Shown here piece by piece: positions 1 through 6,183 of a stretch of DNA of 12,720 nucleotides. Each line of letters begins with the position of its first letter. The first letter of the stretch is position 1. The position numbers and the translations under genes were made by a program. Below the pieces are notes generated by a model. That model was not told the DNA's origin. It searched no databases and saw only the letters and a list, made by a program, of their open reading frames with translations. Source of the stretch: Chloroflexota bacterium (GTDB taxonomy: Bacteria; Chloroflexota; Anaerolineae; JACRMK01); contig JACQEC010000247.1 of assembly GCA_016200765.1 (NCBI GenBank), positions 1 to 12,720 of the forward strand, read 5' to 3'.

Positions 1-16
1 AAACGAGGTCTCGCAG

Positions 17-64
17 AGGCGGGTCGTACAACCGCGCCTATTCGGGGGCAACCCCGATTTTTTT
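17..64 (+). terminator. Intrinsic terminator preceded by a second hairpin
   Basis: A 6-bp stem (TCGGGG at 42-47, CCCCGA at 52-57) closes a GCAA tetraloop and is followed at once by seven T residues (58-64), the layout of a rho-independent terminator. Just before it lies another imperfect hairpin (17-39): AGGCG pairs with CGCCT and GGT with ACC, with one bulged G. It could end an upstream gene or small RNA outside the window, or act as an attenuator in the ffh leader. Only 17 bases separate the T run from the ffh ATG, too little room for a complete promoter. Confidence 0.7.
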
Positions 65-81
65 GTGACCCCGTCCTAAAC

Positions 82-156
82 ATGTTTGACACGCTCACCG
101 ACAAACTTCAAAACGTCTTCAAGAAGATCAGCTCGCGCGGCATCCTGCGCCCGTAA
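82..156 (+). pseudogene. ffh: N-terminal segment of ffh cut off by an in-frame TAA
   Basis: Reading from ATG 82 gives 24 residues (MFDTLTDKLQNVFKKI followed by SSRGILRP) that match the expected first helix of the SRP54/Ffh N domain. TAA at 154-156 then interrupts the frame. Beyond it the same frame continues as DIDAALKEVRMALLEADVNF, the normal continuation of Ffh. In this family the interrupted position usually holds an acidic residue before D, so a single G-to-T change (GAA to TAA) would explain it. Read through, the protein is 441 residues, the usual Ffh length. There is no Shine-Dalgarno sequence before ATG 82. TAA is the stop codon of other genes here (rpsP, the small membrane protein), so a reassigned code is unlikely. 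Confidence 0.75.
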
Positions 157-180
157 GACATTGACGCCGCGCTCAAAGAA

Positions 181-1407
181 GTGCGCATGGCGCTCTTGGA
201 GGCGGATGTCAACTTTCAGGTCGCCAAGAACTTCATCGCCAAAATCCGCGAGCGCGCGCTGGGCGCGGAGGTTCTGCAGAGCCTGACGCCGGCGCAAACC
301 GTCATCAAGATTGTGCATGAGGAGCTCATCGCCCTGTTGGGCGAGCCGGCTCCGCTCAATCTGGACGGTCCGATACCGCGCGTGATCATGCTGGTCGGTC
401 TGCAGGGCACCGGCAAAACGACGATGGCGGCCAAGCTGGCTCTGCACCTGCGCAAGCGCGGCCAGCGGCCACTGCTGGTCGCCGCCGATACGCGCCGCCC
501 CGCGGCCATCACCCAGTTGCAGACGCTGGGCAAGCAGTTGGACATCCCGGTCTTCGCCGAAGGCGACAAGGTTGCGCCGCCCGACATCTGCGCCCACGCG
601 CTGGCGCTGGCGAAGGACAAGGCGCATTCGGTCGTTATTTTTGACACCGCCGGTCGCCTGCATATAGACGACGACCTGATGCAGGAACTGGAAGAGATCA
701 AGGCTAGGACGAAGCCGCACGAGGTCTTGCTGACGGTTGACGCGATGACCGGTCAGGACGCGGTGCGCGCCGCCGATGAGTTTAACAAGCGCACGCCGCT
801 CACCGGTCTGATTCTGACCAAGGTGGATGGCGACGCGCGCGGCGGGGCCGCGCTCTCCATTCGCGCCGTGACCCACGTGCCGATCAAGTTCATGGGCGTG
901 GGCGAAAAGCCCGACGCGCTGGAGCCGTTCTACCCGGACCGCCTCGCCTCCCGCATTCTGGGCATGGGCGACGTGCTGTCTTTGATCGAGAAGGCCCAGC
1001 AGACGCTCGATGTTGAGCAAGCCCAGCAGATCTCGGAGAAAATGCTGGAAGGCTCGTTCAATCTGGACGACTTTATGAACCAGATGAAGCAGGTCAAGAA
1101 GATGGGATCCATCACATCGCTGTTGGGCATGATTCCCGGCATGAACCGCTTCAAGAACGAGATTGACGAAGATGAAGTCAACCAGCAGTTGAAGATTACC
1201 GAGGCGATTATCTCGTCCATGACTATGGTCGAGCGGCGCAACCCCAAGGTGCTGAACGCGAGCCGCAAGCGGCGCGTCGCGCAGGGCAGTGGCACCAGCG
1301 TGCAGGAGATCAACCAACTGCTCCACCAGTTCCGCGAGATGCAGAAGATGATGCAGCAGCTCAAGACCGGCCGCGGGATGAACAACCTGATGAATATGTT
1401 GCGGTAG
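181..1407 (+). CDS. ffh: Signal recognition particle GTPase Ffh (N-terminus interrupted)
   Basis: Ffh is the protein part of the signal recognition particle. With 4.5S RNA it binds signal sequences emerging from the ribosome and delivers the complex to FtsY at the membrane. The uninterrupted frame runs from GTG 181 and gives 408 residues; with the upstream piece it would be 441. The G domain shows the P-loop GLQGTGKTT (residues 73-81 of this frame), DTRRPAA (103-109), DTAGRL (155-160) and TKVDGDARGG (213-222). The methionine-rich M domain (about 290-408) ends in the RNA-binding stretch SRKRRVAQGSGTSVQEIN. Translation from GTG 181 or ATG 187 would lack the first N-domain helix; no good ribosome binding site precedes either, so both are weak starts. 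It heads the rpsP-khpA-rimM run. Family assignment is certain; whether the gene is intact in the organism is not. Confidence 0.93.
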   Translation: MRMALLEADVNFQVAKNFIAKIRERALGAEVLQSLTPAQTVIKIVHEELIALLGEPAPLNLDGPIPRVIMLVGLQGTGKTTMAAKLALHLRKRGQRPLLVAADTRRPAAITQLQTLGKQLDIPVFAEGDKVAPPDICAHALALAKDKAHSVVIFDTAGRLHIDDDLMQELEEIKARTKPHEVLLTVDAMTGQDAVRAADEFNKRTPLTGLILTKVDGDARGGAALSIRAVTHVPIKFMGVGEKPDALEPFYPDRLASRILGMGDVLSLIEKAQQTLDVEQAQQISEKMLEGSFNLDDFMNQMKQVKKMGSITSLLGMIPGMNRFKNEIDEDEVNQQLKITEAIISSMTMVERRNPKVLNASRKRRVAQGSGTSVQEINQLLHQFREMQKMMQQLKTGRGMNNLMNMLR

Positions 1408-1422
1408 AATCGGGGAGGGCAG

Positions 1423-1806
1423 ATGCCATTTCAATCGAACCATTCCAAATCTACTCCGGCCGTTGAGCATATCAAGGGCGGTTTCCGGCGCACGCTCGGC
1501 GACGGCGAGAAGATGATGATCATCGAATGGACATTCGAGCCGGGCGCGTCGGTGCCGATGCACCAGCACCCGCACGAGCAGTGCGGCTATGTAATCAGCG
1601 GCGAGATGCTGTTCACGATTGAGGGGAGCGAGCGGCGCGTGCCGGCTGGCATGGGCTACTCGATTCCGGGCGGCGTGCCACACAGCGCGCGCTTTGAGCA
1701 GGCGTGCGTGCTGGTGGATATTTTTTCCCCGCCGCGCGAAGATTACCGCGCCACCATGCCCGGTGCGCCGTCCTATATGTCAGGCACCATGAAAGCCACT
1801 GGATAG
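1423..1806 (+). CDS. Small single-domain cupin protein
   Basis: A 127-residue protein forming one conserved cupin beta-barrel. Motif 1 contains HQHPHEQ with likely metal ligands His47, His49 and Gln53 (the classical Glu position appears to be Gln), followed by G60. Motif 2 is IPGGVPHS with His87 as the fourth ligand. It resembles the small cytoplasmic cupins often annotated as 'cupin domain-containing protein' or quercetinase-like, whose substrates are mostly unknown; I cannot assign a reaction. The start is supported by GGGGAGGG at 1412-1419, with GGAGG four bases from the ATG. It begins 15 bp after the ffh stop and ends 31 bp before rpsP on the same strand, so it is probably cotranscribed with both, an unusual place for a cupin. 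No signal peptide or membrane segment is visible. Confidence 0.88.
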   Translation: MPFQSNHSKSTPAVEHIKGGFRRTLGDGEKMMIIEWTFEPGASVPMHQHPHEQCGYVISGEMLFTIEGSERRVPAGMGYSIPGGVPHSARFEQACVLVDIFSPPREDYRATMPGAPSYMSGTMKATG

Positions 1807-1837
1807 ACGCCAGCCATGATTGAATTTGAGGAGATCC

Positions 1838-2155
1838 ATGTCAGTTAAGATTCGCCTGCGCCGGATGGGCGCAAAGAAACAACCGACCTATCGCGTGGTT
1901 GTCGCCGACGAGAAGAAGCCGCGCAACGGCGCGTTTATCGAGAACATCGGACACTACAACCCGCGCACCGACCCGCCGACCGTGGTCATTGATGAAGCGC
2001 GCGCCTTGCACTGGCTGAAGAACGGGGCACAGCCTTCGGAATCGGTCGTGCGGCTGATGAAGCGCAACCAGACGATGGATAAGCTGGCGCGGGTCAAGAA
2101 GGGCGAGAGCATCGAGCAGGTGATGATGCCGCCGGAAGAACCCGCCAAGCCGTAA
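1838..2155 (+). CDS. rpsP: 30S ribosomal protein bS16
   Basis: bS16 is a primary-binding protein of the 30S subunit, needed for 16S rRNA folding. The 105-residue product starts MSVKIRLRRMGAKKQPTYR, the near-invariant bS16 N-terminus, and contains the expected VADEKKPRNGAFIENIGHYNP segment (broken here as VADEKKPRNG and AFIENIGHYNP). The core is followed by WLKNGAQPSESVVRLMK and then a charged tail with a Pro/Glu-rich end (residues about 85-105) that is longer than in the shortest homologues. The start at ATG 1838 is set by GAGGAG at 1828-1833; an in-frame upstream TTG at 1820 would add six residues unlike the family. It sits in its classical place upstream of khpA and rimM. Confidence 0.97.
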   Translation: MSVKIRLRRMGAKKQPTYRVVVADEKKPRNGAFIENIGHYNPRTDPPTVVIDEARALHWLKNGAQPSESVVRLMKRNQTMDKLARVKKGESIEQVMMPPEEPAKP

Positions 2156-2185
2156 CGGCCGGCCGCCCACAGGAAAGGCAACGCG

Positions 2186-2413
2186 ATGCGCGAGTTAATC
2201 GAGTATATGGCCAAGGAACTGTCCAGCCGGCCCGATCAGGTGCGGGTCAAAGAAGCTGGTGGGCTGCGTCACACGGTGATCTACCTGAACGTGGCGCAGG
2301 ATGATATCGGGCGGATCATCGGCAAGAGCGGCCGCATTGCCAACGCGATGCGCATCCTGTTGCGCGTCGCCGCGATTCGGCAGGGCAAGCGCGTCACGCT
2401 CGAAATCCGCTAG
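2186..2413 (+). CDS. khpA: KH-domain RNA-binding protein KhpA (YlqC)
   Basis: This 75-residue protein is one type-II KH domain. The RNA-gripping loop GKSG (46-49) lies in IGRIIGKSGRIANAMR, followed by the helix and final strand (RVTLEIR). KhpA binds RNA in the cytoplasm and, in Gram-positive bacteria where it has been studied, partners with KhpB to affect division and cell-wall growth. Its position between rpsP and rimM is typical of many phyla. AGGAAAGG at 2171-2178, seven bases before the ATG, supports the start; the gene begins 30 bp after rpsP and ends 16 bp before rimM. The length is normal for the family. Confidence 0.95.
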   Translation: MRELIEYMAKELSSRPDQVRVKEAGGLRHTVIYLNVAQDDIGRIIGKSGRIANAMRILLRVAAIRQGKRVTLEIR

Positions 2414-2429
2414 CGGCGGCGCGCCCGCC

Positions 2430-2930
2430 ATGGCTTTCCCCGAACGGCTGTTGATCGGTTACGTGATCGGCGTGTTCGGCGTGCGCGGCGAATTGAAAAT
2501 CCAGATTGAGAGCGATTTCCCCGAGCGCTTCAATACCTTGAAGCGCGTTTTCGCGTGTGGCCGCGAATATGCGGTCGAGCGGAGCCGTCTGCATAAGGGA
2601 CTTGCGATCCTCAAACTGGAAGGGCTTGACGATGCAACGGCGGCCGGCGCGCTGGACGAGTGCCCGGTTGAGGTGGCGCTGGCCGAGGCCGTGCCGCTAG
2701 GCCCGGCTCAGTATTTTTACTATCAGGTGATTGGCTTGCAGGTTGAGACGGTGGGCGGCGAGCGGCTTGGCGCGGTGACGGATATTTTGCAGACCGGCGC
2801 GAACGATGTCTATGTGGTCACGACCGCCCGCGGCGATGAAATCCTGTTGCCGGCTATCGCGCAGGTGGTGAAGGCGATTGATGTGGAGCAGGGTCGGATG
2901 GTGGTTGAGTTGATGGACGGGATGAGGTAG
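2430..2930 (+). CDS. rimM: 16S rRNA processing protein RimM
   Basis: RimM is an assembly factor that binds uS19 and helps mature the head of the 30S subunit. The 166-residue product has an N-terminal RimM barrel (about 5-88), with the signature-like GYVIGVFGVRGELKI, and a C-terminal PRC barrel (about 93-165) containing YYQVIGLQV, TGANDVYVV and EILLPAIAQVVKAID. ATG 2430 is preferred because the protein then begins with the family N-terminus. The frame is open further upstream, but that stretch is khpA read in another phase. No Shine-Dalgarno sequence is visible in the 16 bases after khpA, so translation may be coupled. trmD and rplS, which usually follow rimM, are not here. Confidence 0.95.
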   Translation: MAFPERLLIGYVIGVFGVRGELKIQIESDFPERFNTLKRVFACGREYAVERSRLHKGLAILKLEGLDDATAAGALDECPVEVALAEAVPLGPAQYFYYQVIGLQVETVGGERLGAVTDILQTGANDVYVVTTARGDEILLPAIAQVVKAIDVEQGRMVVELMDGMR

Positions 2931-2962
2931 TTTGCAGACGAGCCGCGCCGCCGTCCTATCTT

Positions 2963-2991
2963 TTGAGCCGCGTGACGCCGCGTGCTATAAT
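2963..2991 (+). promoter_or_regulatory. Sigma-70-type extended -10 promoter
   Basis: TATAAT at 2986-2991 is a perfect -10 box, preceded by TG one base upstream (TGC, 2983-2985), which makes it an extended -10. A -35-like TTGAGC lies at 2963-2968 with the ideal 17-bp spacer. Transcription would start near 2998, about 28 bases before the ATG of the small membrane protein. This is the best promoter in the window and gives that gene its own transcription after rimM. Confidence 0.75.
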
Positions 2992-3025
2992 TTGCGTGGT
3001 GACACCAAACTTGTTTGAGGAACTT

Positions 3026-3166
3026 ATGCCGAGAAAAATTAAGAGTACCAAACTGCGGGCCGCGCCGCGCAAAATGAACCGCGGCGAGATTGTTCTCTAT
3101 GCGCTTGGCATTGTGGTCGCCTTGAGCATGGCGCTAGGCACGCTGGCCTCGGCTATCGGACGTTAA
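3026..3166 (+). CDS. Small single-pass membrane protein, function unknown
   Basis: A 46-residue protein with a strongly basic N-terminus (MPRKIKSTKLRAAPRKMNRG, 8-9 positive charges) followed by one hydrophobic helix (about 22-43, EIVLYALGIVVALSMALGTL) and the end ASAIGR. The charge pattern predicts an N-in single-pass inner-membrane topology. There is no signal-peptidase site, and I do not recognise the family. ATG 3026 is chosen because GAGGA at 3017-3021 lies just upstream and a consensus promoter places the transcript start near 2998. The longer in-frame start at 2963 falls on the -35 box and before the predicted transcript start. The gene is convergent with ruvA. The dedicated promoter argues that it is real and probably well expressed. 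Confidence 0.72.
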   Translation: MPRKIKSTKLRAAPRKMNRGEIVLYALGIVVALSMALGTLASAIGR

Positions 3167-3171
3167 ACACG

Positions 3172-3205
3172 AAGGGCCGGAGAAGCCCAAGCCTCCCCAG
3201 CCCTT
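3172..3205. terminator. Hairpin between convergent genes (possible bidirectional terminator)
   Basis: AAGGGC (3172-3177) pairs with GCCCTT (3200-3205), and inside it GGAG (3179-3182) pairs with CTCC (3193-3196), leaving a 10-base loop. It lies in the 60-bp gap between the stops of the small membrane protein gene and ruvA, where a two-way terminator is expected. No proper T run follows on either strand, so the call rests on position and folding only. Confidence 0.4.
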
Positions 3206-3226
3206 GTCATGATCCTTGTTCGGCTC

Positions 3227-3817
3227 TCACGCACCGCCGAGATACTTGAGCGCGTCCAGGACTCGCCCCTCCACGTCTTCCGCGTGACCGGCGGTTGCCG
3301 CCAGCGCGCGTTGCGCTTCCATCACACTATAGCCCAGCGCCGTCAGGGCGGCCAGCGCCTCGGTGTCCGCGGCGGATACGGCCAGCACCTCGCCGGCGTC
3401 CAGTTTGCCAACCTTTCCCTTCAGGTCCATCACAATCCGTTCGGCGGTCTTCTTGCCGATACCGGGGTAGCGGGTTAGCGCGGCGGCGTTGCCCTGCATC
3501 ACAGCGGCGCGCACGGCATCGGCCGGCGCGGCGGACAATACGCCCATCGCCACCTTGGGGCCTACGCCCGACACCGACAGAAGTAACGCAAACAGCGCCA
3601 GGTCGTCGGGCGACGCGAAGCCAAACAGCATTGCTTCTAGCTCGCGCCCATTCTCTGTCAGCCGCAGGTGCGTGAAGAGGCTGACCTCGCCGCCCAGCGC
3701 GGTTACACCATCCAACAGCGGGCCGGGCACGCGCACCTTCAACCCCAGGCCGCCAACCTCCACGATCAGATGGTCGTTGCCCTTGGCCAGCAGTTTACCG
3801 CGCAGACGCGAAATCAT
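3227..3817 (-). CDS. ruvA: Holliday junction branch-migration protein RuvA
   Basis: RuvA tetramers hold the four-way junction while RuvB drives branch migration and RuvC cuts. The 196-residue protein has all three domains. There is an N-terminal OB-like fold (1-63, MISRLRGKLL start). A tandem helix-hairpin-helix region follows, with SVSGVGPKVA (81-90) and RYPGIGKKTAERI (116-128). After an acidic/Ala linker comes the C-terminal RuvB-contacting three-helix domain (about 150-196, ALTALGYSVMEAQRAL). The length is typical. The gene starts six bases after the metK stop, so it is probably translated by coupling within the SAM-cycle operon; no strong ribosome binding site is seen. ruvB and ruvC are not adjacent. 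Confidence 0.96.
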   Translation of the reverse strand: MISRLRGKLLAKGNDHLIVEVGGLGLKVRVPGPLLDGVTALGGEVSLFTHLRLTENGRELEAMLFGFASPDDLALFALLLSVSGVGPKVAMGVLSAAPADAVRAAVMQGNAAALTRYPGIGKKTAERIVMDLKGKVGKLDAGEVLAVSAADTEALAALTALGYSVMEAQRALAATAGHAEDVEGRVLDALKYLGGA

Positions 3818-3823
3818 CGGATA

Positions 3824-4696
3824 TTACAGCCCGGCCTCGTCGCGCAGAATCTCCGCCTTGTCAATCCGCTCCCATGGCGCGTCTATGTCGTCGCGGCCAA
3901 AGTGCCCATAAGCCGCCGTGTTGCGGTAAATCGGGCGGCGCAAGTCGAGGTCGCGGATAATCGCCGCGGGGCGCAGGTCGAAATGCTCATGCACGAGGCG
4001 CTCGATCTTCTCGTCGGCTACCTTGCCCGTGCCGAATGTTTCGACCATGACGGATACCGGCCGCGCGACCCCAATCGCGTAGGATACCTGCATCTCGAAG
4101 CGGTCGGCCAGACCGGCGGCCACGACATTCTTCGCCACATAGCGCGCGGCGTACGCGCCGGAGCGGTCAACCTTGGTCGGGTCTTTGCCGCTGAACGCGC
4201 CACCGCCGTGCCGCGCCACGCCGCCGTAGGTGTCCACGATGATCTTGCGGCCCGTCAACCCGGCGTCGCCCATCGGCCCGCCCACCACGAAGCGCCCCGT
4301 CGGGTTGATGTAATACTTCGTGGTGCCGTTGAGCAGTTCCGCCGGCACAACCGCTTTGACGACGTGCTCCAGCACGTCTTCGCGGATCTGTTTCTGGGTC
4401 ACGTCTTCGCTATGTTGAGTGGACAGCACGATCGTATCCACCCGCGCCGGCCGCCCGCGATGGTACTCGACCGTCACCTGCGCCTTGCCGTCCGGGCCCA
4501 GATATTTCAGGGTGCCGTTCTTGCGCACCTTCGCCAGACGTTTGACCAGTTGATGCGCCAGCGAAATGGTCAACGGCATATATTCGGGCGTTTCGTCGCA
4601 GGCGAAGCCAATCATCATACCCTGGTCGCCCGCGCCGATCAGGTCAATCGGGTCTTGACTGCTCTCTTTGGCTTCTATCGCCTTGCTCACGCCCAT
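3824..4696 (-). CDS. metK: S-adenosylmethionine synthetase, C-terminal portion (broken gene)
   Basis: MetK condenses ATP and methionine to SAM in the cytoplasm. This 290-residue frame holds the central and C-terminal domains: GAGDQGMM (21-28), RKNGTL, VVLSTQHSEDV, INPTGRFVVGGPMGD, GLTGRKIIVDTYGG, GGGAFSGKDPTKVDRS and the terminal YGHFGR region. MetK is normally about 380-410 residues. The missing N-terminus, including the ATP-binding GHPDK motif, is encoded just upstream in another frame (to 4854), and about 60 residues between the two pieces are absent. They would carry the conserved TTG-GEITT and QSPDI segments. The ATG at 4696 is therefore an accident of the junction, not a true start. As written, the gene could not make active enzyme. 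It lies between ahcY and ruvA. Confidence 0.9.
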   Translation of the reverse strand: MGVSKAIEAKESSQDPIDLIGAGDQGMMIGFACDETPEYMPLTISLAHQLVKRLAKVRKNGTLKYLGPDGKAQVTVEYHRGRPARVDTIVLSTQHSEDVTQKQIREDVLEHVVKAVVPAELLNGTTKYYINPTGRFVVGGPMGDAGLTGRKIIVDTYGGVARHGGGAFSGKDPTKVDRSGAYAARYVAKNVVAAGLADRFEMQVSYAIGVARPVSVMVETFGTGKVADEKIERLVHEHFDLRPAAIIRDLDLRRPIYRNTAAYGHFGRDDIDAPWERIDKAEILRDEAGL

Positions 4697-4854
4697 ACGG
4701 CCGCTTCACAGGCAACCCGCCCAAACGGGTCCTGGGCATAAATTGCGTCGAGCACCGAATCGGAAATCAGGTCGCAGACCTTGTCGGGGTGCCCTTCCGT
4801 GACCGACTCGGACGTCAAAAAAGTCTTGTCGGCACTCATAAATGTCGTACTCAT
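4687..4854 (-). pseudogene. metK: N-terminal fragment of metK, frameshifted from the rest
   Basis: From ATG 4854 the minus strand encodes 55 residues that include FLTSESVTEGHPDKVCDLIS and then DSVLDAI-AQDP-GRVACEAAV, the unmistakable MetK N-terminus with the catalytic GHPDK (residues 21-25). The frame ends at TGA 4687-4689, within ten bases of where the C-terminal portion picks up at GVSKAIEAKE. The start is well supported: AAGGAGA at 4865-4871, ten bases from the ATG and 19 bases after the ahcY stop. This is the true metK start. The protein breaks off after VACEAAV, where homologues continue with T-T-G and the GEITT segment, so a deletion of roughly 180 bp that also shifts the frame best explains the two pieces. 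Confidence 0.85.
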
Positions 4855-4873
4855 CGAATGCACATCTCCTTCA

Positions 4874-6142
4874 TTATGCGGTCCCTTCCTCCCACGAGCG
4901 CAGGTACTTTTCCTGCTCCGCGGTGAGTTGGTCTATCTTGACGCCCATCGCGTGCAGTTTCAGCCGGGCGATTTCGCGGTCGAGCTCTTCCGGCAGAGTG
5001 TAGACCTGATTCTTGAGTTTGCCCGCGTTCTGCAACATATATTCGGCGGCCAGGGCCTGATTGGCAAACGACATATCCATCACCGCCGATGGATGGCCCT
5101 CCGCCGCCGCCAGATTGACCAGCCGTCCTTCGCCAAGCACCACAATGCGCCGCCCGTCGGTCAGGTGGTACTGGTCAACGTAGTCGCGCATACGCCGCAC
5201 TTCGGTGGCCATGCTCTGTAAGGCTGTCAAATTGATCTCGGCGTTGAAGTGGCCGCTGTTGGCGAGGATCGCGCCGTCCTTCATCACGGCGAAGGCGGGC
5301 GCGTCAATCACATTGACATCACCGGTAGCGGTGACGAAGATGTCGCCGATGGCCGCCGCCTCCGCGATAGGCAGGACACGGAAACCGTCCATGACCGCTT
5401 CGAGCGCGCGCAGTGGGTTGACTTCTGTGACCGCCACGTTTGCGCCCATGCCGCGCGCGCGGCTGGCGATGCCGCGCGCGCACCAGCCGTAGCCGCACAC
5501 GACAAAGACTTTGCCCGCCAGCAGGACATTGGTCGCGCGCATGATGCCGTCAAGCGTGCTCTGGCCGGTGCCATAGCGGTTGTCGAAGAGATGTTTGGTC
5601 ATGGAGTCGTTGACCGCCAGCACCGGGAATTGCAACTTGCCATCGGCGGCCATCGCGCGCAAGCGAATCACGCCGGTGGTGGTCTCCTCGGTGCTGCCGA
5701 CGATTTGGGGGATTTGTGACGTGCGGTTCTTGTGCAGTTCGGAGACGAGGTCGGCGCCGTCGTCCATCGTCAAGCCCGGCTGGTGATCCAGCGCGGCGTT
5801 GAGGTGGCTGTAGTAGGTCTTGGTATCCTCGCCCTTAATCGCAAAGACGGGCATCTCCTCGTGAACGACCAGCGAGGCGGCCACGTCGTCCTGCGTGCTC
5901 AATGGATTGCTGGCCGTAAGCACTATATCCGCGCCTCCGGCAGCCAGCGTTTTGGCGAGGTTGGCGGTCTCGGCGGTGACGTGCAGACACGCCGCAACTT
6001 TCAATCCCTTCAGCGGCTTCTCACGGCGGAACCGCTCCTGTATCAGGGCCAGCACTGGCATCTCCTGCGCGCTCCACTGTATCTTATAGCGCCCCTTATC
6101 GGCCAGCGACAGGTCCTTAATATCGAAATCTTTGGTTGCCAC
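4874..6142 (-). CDS. ahcY: Adenosylhomocysteinase (SAH hydrolase)
   Basis: AhcY reversibly splits S-adenosylhomocysteine into homocysteine and adenosine using tightly bound NAD, removing the product inhibitor of SAM-dependent methyltransferases. In this 422-residue protein the substrate-domain motifs are HVTAETANL (54-62), DDGAD (127-131), STEETTTG (150-157) and NDSMTK (178-183). The NAD-binding Rossmann turn is GYGWCARG (217-224), followed by TATGD, NSGHFNAE (295-302) and GHPSAVMDMSFANQ. It ends near YLRSWEEGT and lacks the C-terminal KPxxYRY extension of the common bacterial and eukaryotic enzymes, like the archaeal and Thermotoga-type forms. The start is GTG 6142, backed by AAGGAG at 6148-6153. 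It follows the PfkB kinase by 41 bp and precedes metK by 19 bp. Confidence 0.97.
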   Translation of the reverse strand: MATKDFDIKDLSLADKGRYKIQWSAQEMPVLALIQERFRREKPLKGLKVAACLHVTAETANLAKTLAAGGADIVLTASNPLSTQDDVAASLVVHEEMPVFAIKGEDTKTYYSHLNAALDHQPGLTMDDGADLVSELHKNRTSQIPQIVGSTEETTTGVIRLRAMAADGKLQFPVLAVNDSMTKHLFDNRYGTGQSTLDGIMRATNVLLAGKVFVVCGYGWCARGIASRARGMGANVAVTEVNPLRALEAVMDGFRVLPIAEAAAIGDIFVTATGDVNVIDAPAFAVMKDGAILANSGHFNAEINLTALQSMATEVRRMRDYVDQYHLTDGRRIVVLGEGRLVNLAAAEGHPSAVMDMSFANQALAAEYMLQNAGKLKNQVYTLPEELDREIARLKLHAMGVKIDQLTAEQEKYLRSWEEGTA

Positions 6143-6183
6143 AGTCTCTCCTTAGCCACTCCTAAAATAGATAGCCATGCCCA

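Noticed and set aside
154..156. TAA in ffh read as a sense codon (alternative genetic code or selenocysteine-like recoding)
   Set aside because: TAA ends rpsP, the small membrane protein gene, ahcY, metK and others here, and there is no recoding structure downstream that I can recognise.
76..1683. A long open frame on the minus strand (535 codons) opposite ffh and the cupin
   Set aside because: It is antisense to an unmistakable conserved gene, has a low-complexity His/Leu/Arg composition and no recognisable motif. GC-rich codon bias leaves such frames open.
3668..4741. A 357-codon plus-strand frame opposite metK and ruvA
   Set aside because: It is the mirror of well-conserved minus-strand genes, with Ala/Arg/His-rich composition and no family features.
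6143..6183. A SAH or SAM riboswitch before ahcY, metK or mtnA
   Set aside because: The gaps are only 41, 19 and about 30 bases and contain ribosome binding sites but no conserved aptamer elements.
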